Assembly (NCBI GenBank): GCA_021788115.1
Contig: JAJYLA010000011.1
Span: 1 to 45,084, forward strand
Length of the DNA: 45,084 nt
Origin: Actinomycetes bacterium
GTDB lineage: Bacteria; Actinomycetota; Acidimicrobiia; Acidimicrobiales; Palsa-688
Direction of reading: 5' to 3'
Shown: positions 40,712 to 45,084 of the stretch, piece after piece
How positions within the stretch are numbered: position 1 is the first letter of the stretch
Layout of the letters: each line of letters opens with the position of its first letter
Notes under the pieces: generated by a model
What the model was told of the DNA's origin: nothing
Seen by the model: the letters and a program-made list of their open reading frames with translations, nothing else
Databases searched by the model: none
Translations under genes and position numbers: made by a program

Positions 40712-40723
40712 GAGTGCTCACTC
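40712..40723. promoter_or_regulatory. FadR/TetR-like operator 2
   Basis: GAGTGCTCACTC has perfect 5-bp half-sites GAGTG/CACTC around CT, ten bases after operator 1 and related to it in sequence. Two adjacent sites suggest cooperative binding by two dimers. Confidence 0.55.
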
Positions 40724-40791
40724 AGGCTAGGTGGTTGGCCCGGCTCTTTCTGCACGTGCCCCAAGCGAGCCGGCCTTCGAGCTCTTTCTTC

Positions 40792-40800
40792 AGAGGAGGT
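40792..40800 (+). promoter_or_regulatory. Strong Shine-Dalgarno serving the 17-codon leader ORF
   Basis: AGAGGAGGT is a near-perfect ribosome site with seven bases to ATG 40808, not to the dehydrogenase start at 40851. Translation therefore probably starts on the short leader ORF first. Confidence 0.7.
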
Positions 40801-40807
40801 AACCGGG

Positions 40808-40861
40808 ATGGGTCTCGAGATCGGTGGTCGCGTCGTCGTCACGGCGGGTCATGACTTCTGA
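40808..40861 (+). pseudogene. 17-codon leader ORF, possible SDR N-terminal relic
   Basis: ATG 40808 opens MGLEIGGRVVVTAGHDF and stops at TGA 40859-40861, overlapping the dehydrogenase ATG at 40851. MGLEIGGRVVV followed by T-x-G is the usual opening of short-chain dehydrogenases (GRVVVVTG), so this may be the first 14 codons of a deleted SDR gene with its ribosome site. Its present use could be translational coupling of the dehydrogenase. It could also be a chance short ORF. Confidence 0.45.
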
Positions 40862-42086
40862 GAGACGCGTCGACACGGGCGAGTTCGGGACCGGCGGACA
40901 GGTCGAGGTTCCCGACCTCGAGGCCCTGGAGGAAGTGAGGACCGTCGCTCGGGCGAGGCTGGCCCCTCTCACGGCCGACTTCGACGCGGACCGCGTCAAC
41001 CGCCCTCTGCTCGAGGCGATGGGCGAGGCGGGCCTGCTCGGGCGTCTCTTTCCATCCCTCGGACCCGACGAGGCTGCCACGGATGTCTCGGCGACAGAGC
41101 TGTGCCTGTTGAGGGAGGCCATAGCAAGCGTCGACACCCACGCCGAGACCGCCCTTGCGCTGCAGGGCCTCGGAGGGTACCCGATCATCCAGGCCGGCTC
41201 TCCGGAGACGCGTAAGCGGTGGGTACCCGAGATCGTGAGGGGAAGGGCGGTCGCCGCCTTCGCCCTGAGTGAGCCCGGGGCCGGATCGGACGCGGCGGCG
41301 ATCGAAACCCACGCCGAACGCGAAGGTGACGGTTGGCGGCTCTACGGCGAGAAGACCTGGATATCGAACGCCCCGGAGGCCGACGTCTACTCGATCTTCG
41401 TCAAGACCGCACCCCAGGCAGGGTCGCGAGGTGTGAGCGCGTTCGCCTTGCCGGGTGACCGCGCGGGCATTTCGGGCGAGCACATAGACCTGCTCGCTCC
41501 CCATCCCATCGGCCGCCTGGTTCTCGACGGGGCCTACGTCGGCGCGGAGGATCTTCTGGGCGAGGAAAACAAGGGCTTCCGGGTGGCCATGCGCACCCTC
41601 AACCTCTTCCGCCCCAGCGTCGGGGCTTTCGCGACCGGGATGGCCCGGGCGGCCCTCGACGCCGCCGTCGTTCACGGCGAGACGCGCATGGCCTTCGGCG
41701 CTGCGCTCGCCGAGCAGCAGTCCGTCTCCCACGTGCTGGCGCAGATGGCGACCCGGCTGGAGGCGGCACGGCTGCTGGTGTACGCGGCGGCATCCGCGTA
41801 CGACCACGGGGACGAGCAGGAGAAGCAGGCGAGGCTCTCCGCCATGGCGAAGTTCTTCGCCACCGAGACGGCCCAGTATGTCATCGACCGGGCTCTGCAG
41901 GTTCACGGTGCACGGGGGCTGACCAGTGGCAGCCTCCTTGAGCACCTCTATCGCGAAGTGAGGGCGACGAGGATCTACGAAGGGGCCTCGGAGGTGCAGC
42001 TCACCATCATCGGAAGATCGCTGAGAAAGGGGGTGCGCGCGGCAGGCGGCGCGCCCGGGGACCAGAAAGGCGCCGATCGACCATGA
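40851..42086 (+). CDS. Acyl-CoA dehydrogenase 1 of the TetR-linked unit
   Basis: A 411-residue acyl-CoA dehydrogenase. After an N-terminal tail, LLEAMGEAGLLGRLFPSLGP is followed by LALQGLGGYPIIQAGSPETRKRW, the FAD/substrate motif AAFALSEPGAGSDAAAIETHA, WRLYGEKTWISNAPEADVYS, RPSVGAFATGMARAALDAAV, and the C-terminal ALQVHGARGLTSGSLLEHLY and RIYEGASEVQLTIIGRSL, where the Glu after Tyr is the likely catalytic base. ATG 40851 has only GGCGGG upstream and overlaps the leader ORF, suggesting coupled translation; an upstream in-frame start at 40824 is unlikely. It belongs with a second dehydrogenase, a luciferase-like enzyme and TetR. Substrate unknown. Confidence 0.88.
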   Translation: MTSERRVDTGEFGTGGQVEVPDLEALEEVRTVARARLAPLTADFDADRVNRPLLEAMGEAGLLGRLFPSLGPDEAATDVSATELCLLREAIASVDTHAETALALQGLGGYPIIQAGSPETRKRWVPEIVRGRAVAAFALSEPGAGSDAAAIETHAEREGDGWRLYGEKTWISNAPEADVYSIFVKTAPQAGSRGVSAFALPGDRAGISGEHIDLLAPHPIGRLVLDGAYVGAEDLLGEENKGFRVAMRTLNLFRPSVGAFATGMARAALDAAVVHGETRMAFGAALAEQQSVSHVLAQMATRLEAARLLVYAAASAYDHGDEQEKQARLSAMAKFFATETAQYVIDRALQVHGARGLTSGSLLEHLYREVRATRIYEGASEVQLTIIGRSLRKGVRAAGGAPGDQKGADRP

Positions 42087-42152
42087 GCCCGCTCGAAGGA
42101 GCCGTTCCGGGCACCGGGAACTGGCAGCGCCCCCCGGCCCGGCGGTCTTGAC

Positions 42153-43349
42153 GTGGGTGCGGTGGCGGATTCGAGCGGGCGGCCCGCGGGCACCCCGCAT
42201 CATGGGGCCGCGGACCCCGTGCGCCGACGGGCGGAGACCGTCGCCGCCCTGATCCGGCCCTATGCCGAGCAGATGGACGAGGAGGAGCGATTCGCGCCGG
42301 AGGTGCTCGAACTGCTCGCGTCGAGCGCTGTCTGGAGAAGCGTTCACGGGGAGAGGGCCGGCGCCGCCCGCCTCGGGGACCAGTGCCGCTGGATCGAAGC
42401 GATCGCTACGAGCTGCACGTCCACCGCCGTCCTCGTGCAGAGTCAGCTCACCGTCGGCCACACCCTCGAGCTGTCCGGGGGTCCGGAGGTGCAGGGTCTG
42501 CTGGACGGCATGCGCGACGGCGTCATCTGGGGCTGGGGGCTCACCGAGCCGGACGCGGGGTCGGACATCCTCGGCATGACCACCACCGCTCGCCGCGAAG
42601 GCTCCGACTTCGTCATACGCGGCTCCAAGCGGTTCATCTCGAACGCCGGGATGGCCGCCTACTATCTCGTCTTCGCCCGCACGTCGAGCGAGCGCAGCTC
42701 ACGCTCGTTGAGCGCCTTCGTCGTCCCGGCCGCCACCAGAGGAATGAGCGTAGGCCGCTACGAGAAGAAGATGGGACTGCGGGCCTCCAGGACCGGAGAC
42801 CTCGTCGTGGACGACGTCAGGGTTCCCGCCTCCGCGCTGGTCGGGGAGCCGGGCTCCGGCTTCGCTCTGGCCATCAACACGCTCAGATGGAGCAGGCCGC
42901 TGATAGGCGCGGTGAGCCTCGGGGTGGCCAGAGGTGCGTTTGCCGAACTGGCGAGCCAGGTGGCTCCCGACCCCGCAGCCCTGAAGCGGCTGGCCGACGT
43001 CGAGCAGGCGCGAGGACATCAGCTCGCGGACCTCCTGACGCAGCTGGCCGCCGCAAGTGCGCTGCTGTACGAAGTTGCGGACCGCGTCGACGCAGACGGC
43101 ACCCTGCCTCCCATGTGGCGTGCCTCTGCAGCCAAGGCGTTCTGTAGCGACACGGCGATGCGCATCGCCAGCACTGCCGCCGAGCTGGCTGGCCCGAACG
43201 GCGTTTCAGAGCGATCGCGCCTCGGGCGCTACTTCCGCGACGCCAAGGTCCTCCAGATCTTCGAGGGCACCAATCAGATCCAGAAGAACGCCATACTCCG
43301 GGAGCTTCTCGAGGCCGACCTGGCGCGCCTGGGAACGGCGCGGATCTGA
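42153..43349 (+). CDS. Acyl-CoA dehydrogenase 2 of the TetR-linked unit
   Basis: A 398-residue acyl-CoA dehydrogenase divergent from its neighbour: LVQSQLTVGHTLELSGGPEV, the FAD motif WGWGLTEPDAGSDILGMTTTA (about 126-146), FVIRGSKRFISNAGMAAYYL, MGLRASRTGDLVVDDVRVPA and the C-terminal ELAGPNGVSERSRLGRYFRD with QIFEGTNQIQKNAILRELLE, Glu at the catalytic position. GTG 42153 is chosen because the coding pattern begins there. It lies 66 bp after dehydrogenase 1. Two dissimilar dehydrogenases in tandem may form a heteromer, as seen in steroid side-chain enzymes of actinobacteria, but that is inference. Confidence 0.86.
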   Translation: MGAVADSSGRPAGTPHHGAADPVRRRAETVAALIRPYAEQMDEEERFAPEVLELLASSAVWRSVHGERAGAARLGDQCRWIEAIATSCTSTAVLVQSQLTVGHTLELSGGPEVQGLLDGMRDGVIWGWGLTEPDAGSDILGMTTTARREGSDFVIRGSKRFISNAGMAAYYLVFARTSSERSSRSLSAFVVPAATRGMSVGRYEKKMGLRASRTGDLVVDDVRVPASALVGEPGSGFALAINTLRWSRPLIGAVSLGVARGAFAELASQVAPDPAALKRLADVEQARGHQLADLLTQLAAASALLYEVADRVDADGTLPPMWRASAAKAFCSDTAMRIASTAAELAGPNGVSERSRLGRYFRDAKVLQIFEGTNQIQKNAILRELLEADLARLGTARI

Positions 43350-43422
43350 GGCGAGCGCGTTGGGCGGCGTCCACCACGGTCGGATCACGAGCAGCTCGCG
43401 CACCGAAAGCGCAGGCCGGACG

Positions 43423-44406
43423 GTGCCCGGCATCTGCCTGCCCAGCCGCTCGCTGGCGCCGCGCGATGCCGTGAGGCTTGCGGTCCTGGCGGAAGAGCTC
43501 GGGTTCAGCGGCGTGTGGGTTTCCGAGGTCGCCAACCTGGATGCCGTGGCCACGATGGGCGCCATGGCCCAGGCGACCGAGTCAATAGGAATCGGATCGG
43601 CGGCGATACCGATCGCCAGCAGGTCCGCGGCGGTGCTGGCGATGGCGGGCGCCACACTGGAGGGCCTCGCCCCCGGGCGCGTCACTCTCGGGCTGGGGGT
43701 GTCCTCGGCTGCGATCGTCGAGGGATGGCACGGCCGGGAGTTCGGATCCGCGCTGCAGAGCGTGGCGGATTGCTTCGAGATCATACGGGAGGCCTGGAGC
43801 GGAGCCTCGACCCGGCACCACGGCCCGGCGGCTCACTCGGTGGGCTTCCGGCTGGATCCCTTCACCGGCGGGGTCCCCAGGCTGTACCTGGCGGCCCTCG
43901 GCCGCCGGCTGCGCACGCTGGGCGCGGAGATGGCGGACGGCATCATCTTGAATTTCCTGCCCCGGACGTCCGCCCCTCGCATCGTCGCAGGCCTCACGCC
44001 TGCCCGAGATCGCTTTGGCGTCGCCGCTCTGGTCCGTGTGGCCGACGACGAGCTGGCCCCAGGATCGGTGGCGCGGGTGCGCAAGGAGATCGCGTCCTAT
44101 ACCCGGATACCCGAGTACGCCGCCTGGATGGCTCAGTACGGTTTGAAGGAAGCGTCCGATGCTGCTCCCGGCGCTCCGAGGGGGCTCGAGCAGGCCGCGG
44201 CGTCGCTCCCCGACGACTTTGTCTCCGACTGCTCGGTTACGGCTGGCGTCGGGTACTGTCCGTCGGCCTTTGGAGAGATGCTGGCGGTGGGCGTGGTACC
44301 GCTCGCGGTGCCCGCGGTCGAGCCCGGAGATATCGCTGCCGTGGAGCGCCTGATGAGGGGCATCGCGTCGAGCACGGTCTCCCACCGCTACGGGGAGGGC
44401 AGTTGA
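43423..44406 (+). CDS. LLM-class (luciferase-like) oxidoreductase
   Basis: A 327-residue luciferase-like TIM-barrel protein: PGICLPSRSLAPRDAVRLAV (about 2-21), AEELGFSGVWVSEVANLDAV (about 23-42), SIGIGSAAIPIASRSAAVLA (about 55-74), LEGLAPGRVTLGLGVSSAAIVEGWHG (about 79-104) and PRLYLAALGRRLRTLGAEMA with ADGIILNFLP. These are the flavin/F420-binding beta strands of the family. GTG 43423 keeps the conserved opening; TTG 43360, with GAGGCGAG upstream, would add 21 residues and is a real alternative. Whether FMN or F420 is used cannot be told. It is co-directional with two acyl-CoA dehydrogenases, suggesting a linked degradation pathway. Confidence 0.82.
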   Translation: MPGICLPSRSLAPRDAVRLAVLAEELGFSGVWVSEVANLDAVATMGAMAQATESIGIGSAAIPIASRSAAVLAMAGATLEGLAPGRVTLGLGVSSAAIVEGWHGREFGSALQSVADCFEIIREAWSGASTRHHGPAAHSVGFRLDPFTGGVPRLYLAALGRRLRTLGAEMADGIILNFLPRTSAPRIVAGLTPARDRFGVAALVRVADDELAPGSVARVRKEIASYTRIPEYAAWMAQYGLKEASDAAPGAPRGLEQAAASLPDDFVSDCSVTAGVGYCPSAFGEMLAVGVVPLAVPAVEPGDIAAVERLMRGIASSTVSHRYGEGS

Positions 44407-44509
44407 GCGCCGACTACCTCTCGGCCCGGCAAGGCGCCGCTCCGGGAGCGACATGGCCGACGCCCTTATCGGATGAGTTGGATGTCTGCGGCTGATTGGA
44501 GGGCCTAAG

Positions 44510-45084
44510 TTGGCTCTGAACGGAGAAGTTTCGCTCGGCGACGACGGCCCTGAGGCGATCAAGGCGGCGAGGGTCCGCTGGCGCAGGAGGCAGATCGTCG
44601 ATGCGGCGACGAGCCTCCTCGCCCGCCTCGGGTTCCAGCGAATGCTGATCACCGACATCGCCAAAGAGGCAGGTATGAGTGTCGGGACGATTTATCAATA
44701 TGTCGAGTCCAAGGAAGATATCCTGACCTTGATCGTGCTCGACATCCTCGAGAGCTACCGGGCCGAGGTGCCGGCGGCTATGGAAGGAATCGTGGATCCG
44801 GTCGAGCGATTGGAAGCAGGCTTCCGGGCGTACTGCTCCATCGTCGACGAGAGGCGCGCCGCCACCCTCCTTGCCTACCAGGAGGGGAAGCACGTCCCCA
44901 CCAGGGGGCTGGAGGACCTGAAGAACATGGAATTGGAGACCAACGGCTACTTTTCCGACTGCATTCGAGAAGCAGTCCGGCAAGGGCGCGCCCGCTGTTC
45001 CGAACCCGACCTCATGGCCTTGAACCTGACGATGCTCGCTCACACCTGGGCCCTCAAGCATTGGTACCTCAGGTCGCACTTCAC
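44510..45084 (+). CDS. TetR/AcrR-family regulator, C-terminus off the window
   Basis: The frame opens at TTG 44510 behind GGAGGG (six-base spacing) and is open to the right edge (191 codons). RWRRRQIVDAATSLLARLGF then LITDIAKEAGMSVGTIYQYV and ESKEDILTLIVLDIL are a TetR helix-turn-helix of the type found in FadR-like regulators. The ligand domain has RLEAGFRAYCSIVDERRAAT, LLAYQEGKHVPTRGLEDLKN and HTWALKHWYLRSHF, resembling acyl-CoA-responsive TetR proteins (KstR2/FadR group). It follows the dehydrogenases and luciferase-like gene in the same direction, 103 bp away, and is a good candidate to bind the GAATGA/TCACTC palindromes at 40687-40723. Confidence 0.87.
   Translation, partial: MALNGEVSLGDDGPEAIKAARVRWRRRQIVDAATSLLARLGFQRMLITDIAKEAGMSVGTIYQYVESKEDILTLIVLDILESYRAEVPAAMEGIVDPVERLEAGFRAYCSIVDERRAATLLAYQEGKHVPTRGLEDLKNMELETNGYFSDCIREAVRQGRARCSEPDLMALNLTMLAHTWALKHWYLRSHF

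Larger units (their letters stand above)
40664..40729. repeat. 9-bp inverted repeat framing the operators
   Basis: TAGCCTGAG (40664-40672, beginning at the -10 box) and CTCAGGCTA (40721-40729) are perfect inverted repeats 48 bp apart with both palindromes in between. They could fold the leader RNA into a long stem-loop that would end transcription early or hide downstream signals. Confidence 0.5.

Overview
The window is about 45 kb of very GC-rich DNA (strong G/C bias at third codon positions). Many genes start with GTG or TTG, many pairs overlap as ATGA or GTGA, and several genes look leaderless (TAnnnT -10 box ending 6-7 nt before the start codon). Together with two F420-type luciferase-like oxidoreductases and abundant acyl-CoA genes, this points to a high-GC actinobacterium, possibly an uncultured Acidimicrobiia-like lineage; the taxonomic placement is inference. 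I see no rRNA, tRNA, CRISPR array, prophage or complete insertion sequence.

Layout. 1-2129 (minus): a VIT1/CCC1-type membrane protein translationally coupled to a kinase-like protein that runs off the left edge. 2216-3766 (minus): acyl-CoA synthetase. 3901-9739 (plus): a compact leucine-degradation operon with both subunits of a methylcrotonyl-CoA-type carboxylase, HMG-CoA lyase and an acyl-CoA dehydrogenase. 9823-11055: a CBS-domain gene stub and an alpha/beta hydrolase. 11268-12676 (minus): a beta-propeller protein coupled to a MoaD/ThiS-like protein ending in GG. 12801-16661: acylphosphatase and, convergently, the sulfate activation genes cysD-cysNC-cysQ. 16770-22683 (minus): fused isobutyryl-CoA mutase IcmF, a repeat-rich spacer, and a fused alpha-beta branched-chain 2-oxoacid dehydrogenase E1. 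22804-25200: TetR with a membrane protein, a divergent methyltransferase and a lipoprotein. 25390-28471: MBL-fold hydrolase, GNAT-like protein and a decayed LysR gene. 28481-30453 (minus): a serine-palmitoyltransferase-like alpha-oxoamine synthase coupled to an Asp/Asn beta-hydroxylase family enzyme. 30619-32779: solute-binding lipoprotein and thiamine-binding-family protein. 32858-37145 (minus): hydantoinase/oxoprolinase subunits B and A behind an orphan DNA methyltransferase. 37289-40588: F420-type oxidoreductase, small basic protein, a sphingosine-1-phosphate-lyase-family remnant and a frameshifted FGGY kinase. 40641-45084 (plus): an apparently regulated unit of two acyl-CoA dehydrogenases, a luciferase-like oxidoreductase and a TetR regulator that runs off the right edge.

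Functionally, the branched-chain E1, the carboxylase operon, IcmF, the acyl-CoA synthetase and the dehydrogenases form a branched-chain amino-acid and acyl-CoA catabolic neighbourhood. The most intriguing points are the two-gene oxoamine synthase/hydroxylase cassette together with a decayed lyase of the sphingoid-base family 8 kb away, the coupled propeller/ubiquitin-fold pair, and the number of gene remnants (CBS, LysR, S1P-lyase family, a possible SDR start and one unidentified), two of which have kept or lent start signals to a neighbour.
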